In this document: positions 15,271 to 22,265 of the stretch, in pieces | Position numbering within the stretch: position 1 is the stretch's first letter | Layout: the number at the start of each line of letters is the position of its first letter | Source of the DNA: Elusimicrobia bacterium GWA2_69_24 | Lineage (GTDB): Bacteria; Elusimicrobiota; Elusimicrobia; UBA1565 | Assembly (NCBI GenBank): GCA_001799695.1 | Contig: MGTY01000045.1 | Coordinates: forward strand, 1 to 32,468 | Length of the DNA stretch: 32,468 bases | Direction of reading: 5' to 3' | Notes under the pieces: generated by a model | What the model was told of the DNA's origin: nothing | The model's database searches: none | What the model saw: the letters and a program-made list of their open reading frames with translations, nothing else | Made by a program: the position numbers and the translations under genes

Positions 15271-15582
15271 ATGCGCGCGACACTCCTGACGCTGCTGGGT
15301 CCCATCGAGACGGGCGAAGCGCTATCTGAACGCATGCGCGCCCTCAGATTGAACAAGGGTTGGACGCGGGAGACCTTGGCGAAGCGCTCCGGCATTTCAA
15401 CGGCGTCTCTCAAGCGCTTCGAGAACACAGGCCGGTCCTCCTTGGAATTGGTTCTCAAGGCCGCGCACGCCCTGGCCCGTCTCGAGGAATTCAACGGGCT
15501 GTTCCAGCCGCCTCGGGCGCGGAGCCTGGCCGAACTCGAAGAGCGCGCCGCCCCGCCGGCCCGCCGGCGGGGGCGGATCTGA
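15271..15582 (+). CDS. hipB: HipB-type XRE-family antitoxin and transcriptional repressor
   Basis: A 103-aa protein with a Cro/CI-type helix-turn-helix around residues 22-58: MRALRLNKGWTRETLAKRSG then ISTASLKRFENTGRSSLE. A Pro/Arg-rich tail follows (PPARRRGRI). It directly precedes hipA with a 4-base overlap. In HipBA systems the HTH antitoxin binds and inactivates the HipA kinase and, with it, represses the operon. The palindromic repeats at 15181-15231 are the likely operator. The start ATG has no ribosome site, consistent with leaderless translation. The call rests mainly on context plus the HTH pattern, and it is short compared with some XRE regulators. Confidence 0.85.
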   Translation: MRATLLTLLGPIETGEALSERMRALRLNKGWTRETLAKRSGISTASLKRFENTGRSSLELVLKAAHALARLEEFNGLFQPPRARSLAELEERAAPPARRRGRI

Positions 15583-16799
15583 AAAAACTCCAGGTCCGTT
15601 TCGCGCGCCGGCCCGGTGAGTCGCTCCTGGTCGGAGCCCTGGCCGAGGACCGCGGCCGGGTCTACTTCGAGTACGCGCCGGAGTTCCTGTCGACCGGCCT
15701 GAACCTCTCCCCCTTCCGCCTGCCTTTCGAGGGCGGGCTCTTCGAGCATGCGGACCGGGGATTCGGGCCGCTGCCGGGGCTCTTCGACGATTCTCTGCCT
15801 GATGGGTGGGGACTGCTGTTGATGGACCGTCATTTCCGTTCGCGGGGCTTGGATCCGGCGGGGGTGGGTCCGTTGGAGCGTCTTTCCTGGCTGGGCACCC
15901 GGACCATGGGCGCGCTGACCTACCACCCGCCGACCGAGCGGAGCGAGGGCGACGGCGGTGTATTCGATCTCCACGAGCTTGCCCGCCGCTCCCAAGAGCT
16001 GTTGGCCGGCGACGCCGTGGAGGTGCTGCCGCAGCTCCTGCGGGCGGGCGGTTCGCCCGGCGGGGCCCGCCCCAAGGTGCTGGTCGGAGTGCGCGGCGGG
16101 AGCCTCCGCTCCGGGGAGGACGACCTGCCGGTAGGGTTCGAGCATTGGATCGTCAAGTTCGCGGCCAAGAAGGACCTGCCGGACGCCGGACCCGCGGAAT
16201 ACGCCTATGCGCTCATGGCCGCGGCGGCCGGCATCGATATGCCTCCGGCGCGGCTCTTCAAGACCTCCGAGGGGGGGCGCTTCTTCGGCGTCAAGCGTTT
16301 CGACCGCGCGGGCGACCGGCGCTTCCATATCCACACCTTCGGCAATCTCATCCAGTCGGATTTCCGCGTTCCTTCGGCCGATTACGCCGACCTCCTCAAG
16401 GCCGCGTCGCTCCTGACGCGTGATCACCGCGACGTCCTGCGGGCCTTCCGGCGCATGGTATTCAACGTGGCGGCCCGCAACCGCGACGACCACGTGAAGA
16501 ACTTCGCGTTCATCATGGACGACCGGAGCGGCGGCTGGGCGCTTTCTCCCGCCTACGACCTATCGTCCGCACCCGGACCTGGCGGCGAGCACAGCATGAC
16601 CCTTGCCGGGGAGGGGAAGGACCCCGGACGGGCGCACATCCTCAGGCTGGCCGGACCGGCGGGGATCTCCAGAGCGCAGGCCGCCGCGATCATCGACGAA
16701 GTGCGCGCCGCCGTGGATCGGTGGCGAGGGTTCGCCGCTCAAGCCGGGGTCTCTCGGGCGGGCTCCCGCGAGATCGCGGCATCCTTCCCGAAGTTGTAG
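15579..16799 (+). CDS. hipA: HipA-type serine/threonine kinase toxin
   Basis: The product is about 406 aa and starts (M)KKLQVRFARRPGESLLVGAL, a normal HipA N-terminus. The only codon at the right place is a CTG (15579-15581) overlapping the hipB TGA as CTGA. No ATG, GTG or TTG lies in frame between it and residue 70 or so. Motifs: FEGGLFEHADRGFGPLPGLF and SLPDGWG (HipA N-domain), GGSPGGARPK with Ser159 matching the regulatory autophosphorylated Ser of E. coli HipA, catalytic NRDDHVKN (301-308, Asp303) and the metal-binding Asp327 in LSPAYDLSSA. E. coli HipA phosphorylates GltX and causes growth arrest. All key residues are present, so the toxin is probably active. It converges on the next gene with 3 bases between. 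Confidence 0.9.
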   Translation: MKKLQVRFARRPGESLLVGALAEDRGRVYFEYAPEFLSTGLNLSPFRLPFEGGLFEHADRGFGPLPGLFDDSLPDGWGLLLMDRHFRSRGLDPAGVGPLERLSWLGTRTMGALTYHPPTERSEGDGGVFDLHELARRSQELLAGDAVEVLPQLLRAGGSPGGARPKVLVGVRGGSLRSGEDDLPVGFEHWIVKFAAKKDLPDAGPAEYAYALMAAAAGIDMPPARLFKTSEGGRFFGVKRFDRAGDRRFHIHTFGNLIQSDFRVPSADYADLLKAASLLTRDHRDVLRAFRRMVFNVAARNRDDHVKNFAFIMDDRSGGWALSPAYDLSSAPGPGGEHSMTLAGEGKDPGRAHILRLAGPAGISRAQAAAIIDEVRAAVDRWRGFAAQAGVSRAGSREIAASFPKL

Positions 16800-16802
16800 C
16801 GG

Positions 16803-17192
16803 TCAGGTCAGGACTTTGGCGAGGGCCGCGTTCAGGTCGGCCAGGTCCAGCGGCTTGGCTAGGAGGGTCGCGGCGCCCAGCAGGACGGCGTCCTGGCGCA
16901 GCTCCGAATCCGCGTGCCCGCTCATCATGATGACCGGGGCCTCGGAGAGCGCGGCGATGCGGGGCAGGGCCTCGAAGCCCGTGATCCCGGGCATCTCGAT
17001 GTCGAGCAGTATGGCGCGGAACTCCGTGCCGGCGAGGATGGCGAGCGCCTCCTCCGCGCCGCCGGCCGAGCGCACCTCCCACCCCGCGGCCCCCAGGTGA
17101 CGGCCGAGCACCTGGACGAGCGTGGGTTCGTCGTCCACGATCAGGATGCGCCGCGGCTCAGTCGGAGAATTTATAGCCGGACCCCCGGACAT
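16803..17192 (-). CDS. Single-domain response regulator
   Basis: A receiver of 129 aa with PRRILIVDDEPTLVQVLGRH, phosphoacceptor Asp64 in ILLDIEMPG, MMSGHAD and LAKPLDLADL. No output domain is present. In-frame codons after the upstream stop offer no usable start, so the ATG at 17192, overlapping the preceding regulator gene by 35 bases, is the best choice; the N-terminal MSGGPAINSPTE would be a short extension. It is the last gene of the six-gene signalling operon, and like other lone receivers probably relays phosphate or binds a partner. Confidence 0.85.
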   Translation of the reverse strand: MSGGPAINSPTEPRRILIVDDEPTLVQVLGRHLGAAGWEVRSAGGAEEALAILAGTEFRAILLDIEMPGITGFEALPRIAALSEAPVIMMSGHADSELRQDAVLLGAATLLAKPLDLADLNAALAKVLT

Positions 17193-17847
17193 TGCAGATG
17201 TGCCTGCCGGCCTTGGCGCCGAGCTTCTTGCGCAGATGCGAGATGTGCGTCTCGACCGTGTGGGGGTCGTTGTAGTCGGCCACGTCGTAGCCCCACACCG
17301 TCTCCAAGAGGTAGGTGGTGGACAGCACGCGGCCCCCGCTGGAGAGGAAGAGCGCCAGGAGGTCGAACTCCTTGCGCGCCAGGGCGATGACCTGCCCGTC
17401 GATGCGGACCTCCCGCCGGGAGGGGTCAAGTTCGATGCCGAAGCGCTTGAGGCGCTCGTGGGTCCCGGCATCCTGATCGTAGCGCCGCAGGACGGCGCGG
17501 ATGCGGGCCAGGAGCACCTTCATGGGGAACGGCTTGATGACGTAGTCGTCGGCCCCGCCTTCCAGACCGCTGACCACGTCCCGCTCCTCCACCATCTCTC
17601 CCGACATGATGATGACGGGGAGGCCCCGGGTCTTGGCGCTCTTCTTGAGCACCCGGCACAGCGCGTGCCCATCGAGACCCGGCATGACCGCGTCGGTCAG
17701 CACGAGGTCGGCCCCGGCCTCCTGGGCCAGGAGCAGGCCGTCGGAGCCGTTGGCCGCCGTGACCACCGCGAATCCGTTCTGCGTCAGCATCTTCTCGATC
17801 GCCTTGCGCAGCTCCGCGACGTCGTCGATCACCAGGATCTTCGGCAT
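17158..17847 (-). CDS. OmpR/PhoB-family DNA-binding response regulator
   Basis: The 229-aa protein has a receiver (PKILVIDDVAELRKAIEKML, phosphoacceptor Asp52 in LTDAVMPG, IIMSGE, VIKPFP) and a C-terminal winged helix (about 130-228) with ALARKEFDLLALFLSSGGRV, the recognition-helix region DPHTVETHISHLRKKL and the closing wing VRGSGYKF. Proteins of this class bind as dimers to tandem direct repeats with 11-base period. Such repeats occur before three genes of this island, so it is the prime candidate to bind them. It lies 9 bases after the preceding receiver gene in the kinase operon. Confidence 0.95.
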   Translation of the reverse strand: MPKILVIDDVAELRKAIEKMLTQNGFAVVTAANGSDGLLLAQEAGADLVLTDAVMPGLDGHALCRVLKKSAKTRGLPVIIMSGEMVEERDVVSGLEGGADDYVIKPFPMKVLLARIRAVLRRYDQDAGTHERLKRFGIELDPSRREVRIDGQVIALARKEFDLLALFLSSGGRVLSTTYLLETVWGYDVADYNDPHTVETHISHLRKKLGAKAGRHICNVRGSGYKFSD

Positions 17848-17856
17848 GGGCCCATT

Positions 17857-18252
17857 CTATAACATCGGGCCCGGGTCGCGGCGCCGCGCGATCAGGCGCT
17901 CCGCGGCGCCGCAGAGCTCCTGGATGTCGAAGGGCTTGGCTAGGTAGACATCCGCCCCGGCGGCCAGTCCCTCCTCGCGGTCCTCCGCCGAGTCGCGGGC
18001 GGAGAGCATGAGGATGGGGACGGCGCGGGTCCGGGGGTCCCGCCGCAGGAGGGCCGCGAGCGTGCGCCCGTCCAGCGCAGGCATCATGACGTCGGTGATG
18101 ACCAGGTCCACTGGTTCGCGTTCCAGGATCGCCAGGGCTTTGCGGCCGTCGACGGCCATGAGCACCTCGAACCTTTCCCCCAGCAGACGGCGCAGGAGCC
18201 GCCGGATGTCGGGGTTGTCGTCGACCACCAGGATGCGGTCACGCCGGGCCAC
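17857..18252 (-). CDS. Single-domain response regulator
   Basis: A 131-aa receiver that begins at a GTG: RILVVDDNPDIRRLLRRLLG, phosphoacceptor Asp54 in VITDVMMPALDG, LMLSARD and LAKPFD. There is no output domain. It overlaps the end of the histidine kinase gene by 14 bases, which marks it as a probable direct partner. A CheY-like diffusible relay or kinase-bound adaptor are both possible. Confidence 0.92.
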   Translation of the reverse strand: MARRDRILVVDDNPDIRRLLRRLLGERFEVLMAVDGRKALAILEREPVDLVITDVMMPALDGRTLAALLRRDPRTRAVPILMLSARDSAEDREEGLAAGADVYLAKPFDIQELCGAAERLIARRRDPGPML

Positions 18253-19540
18253 GCGCGCCGTCCTGCGGGGCCGGTGCGAGCGCCAGTCCCGCGGCCAGGG
18301 CCGGCAGGGATAAGGCGAAGCGGCAGCCGCCGTCCGCCATGTTCTGGGCGGTCAAAGTCCCGCCATGGGTCTGCACGATGATGCGCGACATGTAGAGCCC
18401 GATGCCCGTCCCCTTGCCCGGCCCCTTGGAGGTGGCGAAGGGCTGGAAGAGCCGGCCCAGCATCTCCGCGGGGATGCCGCGCCCCGAATCCTCCACGTGG
18501 AGTTCGATGCGGGTCCCTTCGGGGCCGACGCGGCGCCGGGCGCGGAGCGCGATGGAGCCGCCCTTGGGCATGGCGTCCTTGGCGTTGGAGAGCAGGTTGA
18601 TGAGCACGCGCTGCAGCTCGTAGGGCCGGCCCATGACGGCGGGGAGCCCCGCCTCGGAGTCGACCCGGACCGCGATGCCGTGCTTGAGGAGCATGTCCCC
18701 GTATACCGCGAGGGCGCTGTCCACGACATCGCGCACGTCGCATTCCTGGACCTCGCCGGCGCGTCCCGCGGCTCCGTCGAGCACGCTGCTGGATAGCTGC
18801 TGGCAGAGCTGGGCCGACCGGATGATGCGCTTGATGTCCGGATGGAAGGCCTCCGGGAAGGCGGCGTTCTCCAGCAGGTATTGCGCGGTCCCGAGGACGA
18901 CCATCGTGGGGCTCTTGAGGTCGTGCGCGACCGAGGCTGTGGCGAGGCCGACGTCCGCCAGCGCGCGGGCCTGCTCCAGGCGCTTGCGGGAGGACTGTCC
19001 GGCCCTTTCGAGGGCGGCCAGGGCTTCCCGGTCCGCGGCGAGACGCTCCATGCCGCGCCGCTCCCGTTCGGCGAGTCCGTGGGTGGTGAAGGCGGCGAAG
19101 GTCAGGATGGCGCTTTTGAGCGCGAGCAGGAAGGCGGCGGTATCGTCCCAAAGGACGACGTTGTGCGCCTGGAAGGCGAGGTTGAAGCCCACGGCCCCGA
19201 GCGTGATCCAGACCACTTCGCGGGTCCGGAGCCAGAGGCTCGCGGTGTAGATCGGGAGCAGATAGAGGACCCAGAGGTTGGACCGGGGGCCTCCGGAATA
19301 CTCCAGGGCGAGCGTGATGACCGCGCAGTTGAGCAGGATGATGCCGGCCGCCAGCGCCCGCCGGGCCGGCCAGCGGCGCAGGCTCATCCCGGCCCCCAGG
19401 TTCAGGAGCAGGAGGCCCGAGAACAGGTGGAGGATCTGAGGGTAGACGAGGCTGGGGTTGTCTTTCCATAGGAAGGCCAGGAGCACGAGGAAGATGGAGA
19501 AGACGGTCTCGTAGCGGCACTGGGGCTCGGGGGTGGGCAT
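18239..19540 (-). CDS. Membrane-bound sensor histidine kinase
   Basis: The start is set at the ATG at 19540, preceded by AGGAGG at 19546-19552; a GTG five codons earlier contains that ribosome site and is less likely. The 433-aa protein has five or six membrane helices in its first 155 residues (MASE-like, with almost no periplasmic domain) and a short coiled coil. The transmitter follows: H-box SVAHDLKSPTMVVLG with His206, N-box LINLLSNAKDAMPKGG, G1 DSGRGIP, and G2 GKGTGIGLYMSRII. A signal within the membrane is likely. The gene lies between a receiver-GGDEF gene and three response regulators, which are its probable targets. Confidence 0.92.
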   Translation of the reverse strand: MPTPEPQCRYETVFSIFLVLLAFLWKDNPSLVYPQILHLFSGLLLLNLGAGMSLRRWPARRALAAGIILLNCAVITLALEYSGGPRSNLWVLYLLPIYTASLWLRTREVVWITLGAVGFNLAFQAHNVVLWDDTAAFLLALKSAILTFAAFTTHGLAERERRGMERLAADREALAALERAGQSSRKRLEQARALADVGLATASVAHDLKSPTMVVLGTAQYLLENAAFPEAFHPDIKRIIRSAQLCQQLSSSVLDGAAGRAGEVQECDVRDVVDSALAVYGDMLLKHGIAVRVDSEAGLPAVMGRPYELQRVLINLLSNAKDAMPKGGSIALRARRRVGPEGTRIELHVEDSGRGIPAEMLGRLFQPFATSKGPGKGTGIGLYMSRIIVQTHGGTLTAQNMADGGCRFALSLPALAAGLALAPAPQDGARGPA

Positions 19541-19551
19541 GGGGGTCCTCC

Positions 19552-20403
19552 TCACGCGTCGTGTTTACTGAGCTCTTTGCGGCGGCTGACGTCCTGGGCG
19601 AGGCGGTCGAAGTCGCCGTAGCTGCCCGGGACGCACCAGACCTGCCCGATGGAGAGGCTGATGGCGATGGAGTCGGCGTCCAGGCCCTCGGCCTTGGCGA
19701 TGCCGGCCAGCCGCTCCTGGAACTTGAAGGAGAGCTCTTCGCCGTCTATGGGGCGGGCGGACATTAAGACGAAGTCGTCGCCCCCGATGTGGCCGGCGAA
19801 GCCGCGCGTCTCGCCCGGGGTCTGGGCGGTCTCGCGCAGGAGCGCCGCGAGTTCCAGGATGATGCGGTCGCCCCACGAGAAGCCCATGCGGTCGTTGAAC
19901 TCCTTGAAACGGCGCATGTCCACGTAGGCGAAGCCGAAGGCCCGTCCGGAGCGCAGGCGCGCTTCGGCCTCGCGGCGGATCTCGCGGTTGCCGGGCAGGA
20001 GTGTGAGCGGATTGACGCCGATGCGTCCCAGACTGCGCCGCAGGAGCGTGGAGGCCCGGGCCTTGAAGTTCGCTATGTCGAACGGCTTGCAGATGTAGTC
20101 GTCGGCGCCGATGTTGAGCCCGAAGAGCACGTCGTTGGGCGCCGCGCGGGCCGTGAGCAGGATGATGGGGATGTGGCGCGTGCGGTGGTCCCGGCGCAGG
20201 GCCGAGCAGACGTCGTAGCCGCTCATCTTGGGCATGTTGACGTCGAGGACGATGAGGTCCGGCCGGTCCTGGCGCGCGCGGTCGAGGGCGCCGGGCCCGT
20301 TCTCGACCTGGGTGACCCGGGTCCCGTCGCCGCTCAAGGCGCGGGCCACGAGCCGCCGGACGCTGTCGTTGTCGTCGGCTACGAGTATGTGCATGGATTC
20401 CAT
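19552..20403 (-). CDS. Response regulator with degenerate-looking GGDEF domain
   Basis: The 283-aa protein starts at an ATG with AGGAG upstream (MESMHILVADDNDSVRRLVA). Receiver: Asp54 in VLDVNMPKMSG, ILLTARA, CKPFD. A C-terminal GGDEF-like domain starts near 130 (NPLTLLPGNREI, FAYVDMRRFKEFNDRMGFSWGD) with the active-site loop written GGDDF (207-211) rather than GGDEF/GGEEF. The upstream RxxD inhibitory site is not apparent. PleD-type proteins make cyclic di-GMP when phosphorylated. The Glu-to-Asp change leaves an acidic metal ligand, so activity is possible but not assured. The gene lies 10 bases after the CsgG/FlgO-like gene and 11 bases before the kinase start. Confidence 0.88.
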   Translation of the reverse strand: MESMHILVADDNDSVRRLVARALSGDGTRVTQVENGPGALDRARQDRPDLIVLDVNMPKMSGYDVCSALRRDHRTRHIPIILLTARAAPNDVLFGLNIGADDYICKPFDIANFKARASTLLRRSLGRIGVNPLTLLPGNREIRREAEARLRSGRAFGFAYVDMRRFKEFNDRMGFSWGDRIILELAALLRETAQTPGETRGFAGHIGGDDFVLMSARPIDGEELSFKFQERLAGIAKAEGLDADSIAISLSIGQVWCVPGSYGDFDRLAQDVSRRKELSKHDA

Positions 20404-20413
20404 GGCGGGTCTC

Positions 20414-21379
20414 CTATCTCCTGCAGGCGGCCAGGAGTTCGAATGAACGGCGGTCCACGCTGATGAACCGCTTGATCTCGCTGAGCGAGAGCGGCCGGCC
20501 GGGCGCTTCGGTCTCGTCCTGGAGCAGCTCATAGAAGCGGGAGCGCAGGGCGGAGTCCGAGATGAGGTCCCCGGGCTTCAGGGGGACCGACTTGGATGAG
20601 AAGCCCGGCTTGCGGAGCCGGCGGGCCCAGTAGCGGGCCTTGAGCTCGAGTATGCTCTCCTGCAGGGAGTCGACGCGCTCGCCGACGCCGGTGCATTGCT
20701 CCGCGACCGAGTCGCGCAGGTCCCCGTCCGCCCAGGACCGGGCCTGGAAGAACTCGCCCCCGCCGGAGGCGCGCGCCGAGGCGAGCGATACCGGGGTGGA
20801 GCGCCGGGGGCGGTAGGCGCGGCCGTTCTGGGCCGCGTACACGTCGGCCACGGCTTCATCGGCCGAGAACAGGGCGGGGGCGGGGATGACCCCGCCCGCG
20901 GCGGGGAACCAGTCTCTATGGAGGCGGGCGCTGCGCGCGGCCAAGGCGACCCCGGAATCGATGCGCACCAGCCGGAGGTTGAGCTCGACCGCGTCCCCCA
21001 AGGTGACGAAGGAGCCGACCACCACGGCTTCGGCCTGGGCGAGGCCGCCCAGCCGCGAGAGGGTGTCCGGGTCGAAGGCTCCGGTGGCCCCCAGCCGGTG
21101 CTCGCTCATGACCGCCGGGAGCATGACCCGCTCCACGACCGACACCCGGCCGCCGCGCACCAGGCGCGTGGCGAGCTGCTCGGCGATGTGCACGCCCTCG
21201 GCCTCATCCGAGCCGTCCATGGCGGAGAAGGGGAGGACCGCGACGCGCGATATGCCCGCCTTGGCCGCGTCCTTGCCCAGCCGGGCCGCTAGGGAGTCGT
21301 AGGAGGCCGCTCCGGCGGGGAGGCTCGCCGCCGCGAGGAGGCCGAGGAGGAAGGCGAGGGTCCGGGGCTGCGCGTCCAT
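20414..21379 (-). CDS. CsgG/FlgO-like periplasmic or outer-membrane protein
   Basis: The 321-aa protein has a signal peptide (MDAQPRTLAFLLGLLAAASL, cleavage near AGAA) without a lipobox Cys. Residues 40-160 have the CsgG/FlgO/LpoB-type nucleotide-fold-like pattern: ISRVAVLPFSAMDGSDEAEG, IAEQLATRLVRGGRVSVVER, then LGGLAQAEAVVVGSFVTLGD and LRLVRIDSG. The second half, rich in Arg and Glu, is not recognised. Relatives form secretion channels (CsgG), flagellar outer-membrane parts (FlgO) or synthase activators (LpoB). As the first gene of an operon of signalling proteins it may be a periplasmic sensor partner of the kinase, or a surface-structure component under its control. Family fairly sure, role open. 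Confidence 0.72.
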   Translation of the reverse strand: MDAQPRTLAFLLGLLAAASLPAGAASYDSLAARLGKDAAKAGISRVAVLPFSAMDGSDEAEGVHIAEQLATRLVRGGRVSVVERVMLPAVMSEHRLGATGAFDPDTLSRLGGLAQAEAVVVGSFVTLGDAVELNLRLVRIDSGVALAARSARLHRDWFPAAGGVIPAPALFSADEAVADVYAAQNGRAYRPRRSTPVSLASARASGGGEFFQARSWADGDLRDSVAEQCTGVGERVDSLQESILELKARYWARRLRKPGFSSKSVPLKPGDLISDSALRSRFYELLQDETEAPGRPLSLSEIKRFISVDRRSFELLAACRR

Positions 21380-21403
21380 CTTGCGCTAGTATGGGCCGCA
21401 AGA

Positions 21404-21442
21404 TTCAGGCGGGGTTCAGCGCAAGCTCAAGAATTCTTCAAG
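21404..21442 (+). promoter_or_regulatory. Four-unit 11-base phased direct repeat (PhoB-box-like operator)
   Basis: TTCAGG (21404), TTCAGC (21415), CTCAAG (21426) and TTCAAG (21437) start exactly 11 bases apart. They read in the sense direction of the PAP2 gene, whose ATG is 46 bases beyond the last unit, and also lie in the upstream region of the divergent CsgG-like operon. Repeats in step with one helical turn are the binding pattern of OmpR/PhoB regulators. Confidence 0.65.
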
Positions 21443-21488
21443 TCCGCGGTCATTCCCAGAGCCGCGCGCGATTTCATATCCTGACGGC

Positions 21489-22265
21489 ATGACGGATCCG
21501 GAGACGGCCGCCTTGCAGCGGCGCCTGCACGCCATCGAAGAGCGCATGTCCGTCTCGGCCCGGGAGGTCCGCGACCTGCGCGAGAAGCTGGCGCAAGACG
21601 CCCGGCGGGAACTGCGCGAGGTGGCGGACGAGTGGCGCGGGGTCCACTATAAGTGGTGGCTCGGTACGGTGGCCGGGCTCGTAGCCTTGCTCCTGCTCAC
21701 CTACGCCTTCTACACGAAGCTGGGCTGGGTGGCCGACCAGAGGGCCCTGCCCGCCGGCAGCGACTGGCTCCTGCGCCGCCTGCCCCTGGTCAATACCCTG
21801 CCCGTCCTGTCCTGGGGCTGGTTCGCCCTGCACTTCTACGCGGCCGGCGCCGCGGCGGCCTACCAGCCCCGGCGCCTGCCGTTCCTCCTCTTCCTCTTGT
21901 CGGTATACCTGGCCGTGCGCACGGCCTTCGTCTTCCTTTCCCCTATCGGAGCGCCGGTCGGGATGGTGGACATGCGCGTCCATGACCTCATCTTCTCCCG
22001 TCTGCTGGGGACCTGGACCTTCACCAACGAGTTCGTCTTCTCCGGGCATACCGCCATCCCGTTCCTCTTCTTCCTGTTCTTCCGGACGCGCGGGTTGAAG
22101 GCGCTGATGCTGGCGGGTTCGCTGACCATGGCCGTCTGCGTGCTGTTGTCGCGCAACCACTATACGGTGGACGTGCTGGCCGCCTTCCTGGTGTCCTACT
22201 CGGTCTACGCGCTCTCCGAATCGGCCTACGGGCGCTGGGTGCGCCCGCTCTTTCAGGACCCCTGA
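21489..22265 (+). CDS. PAP2 / sphingomyelin-synthase-like membrane phosphatase
   Basis: The 258-aa protein has an amphipathic coiled-coil N-terminus (about 5-50) then about six membrane helices from residue 57. It has the catalytic pattern of the PAP2_C / sphingomyelin-synthase branch: FSGHTAIPF with His187, and SRNHYTVDVLAAF with His224 and Asp228, the His-His-Asp triad. Such enzymes remove or transfer phosphate head groups on lipids at the outer face of the membrane. The substrate here is unknown. The PhoB-box-like repeats just upstream hint at phosphate-related control. The gene converges on the ATPase-fusion gene with a 13-base overlap. No ribosome site is obvious. Confidence 0.82.
   Translation: MTDPETAALQRRLHAIEERMSVSAREVRDLREKLAQDARRELREVADEWRGVHYKWWLGTVAGLVALLLLTYAFYTKLGWVADQRALPAGSDWLLRRLPLVNTLPVLSWGWFALHFYAAGAAAAYQPRRLPFLLFLLSVYLAVRTAFVFLSPIGAPVGMVDMRVHDLIFSRLLGTWTFTNEFVFSGHTAIPFLFFLFFRTRGLKALMLAGSLTMAVCVLLSRNHYTVDVLAAFLVSYSVYALSESAYGRWVRPLFQDP

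Noticed and set aside
21432..21441. aagaattctt palindrome as an operator in its own right
   Set aside because: It is explained by two neighbouring 11-base units, and is too short alone to be meaningful.
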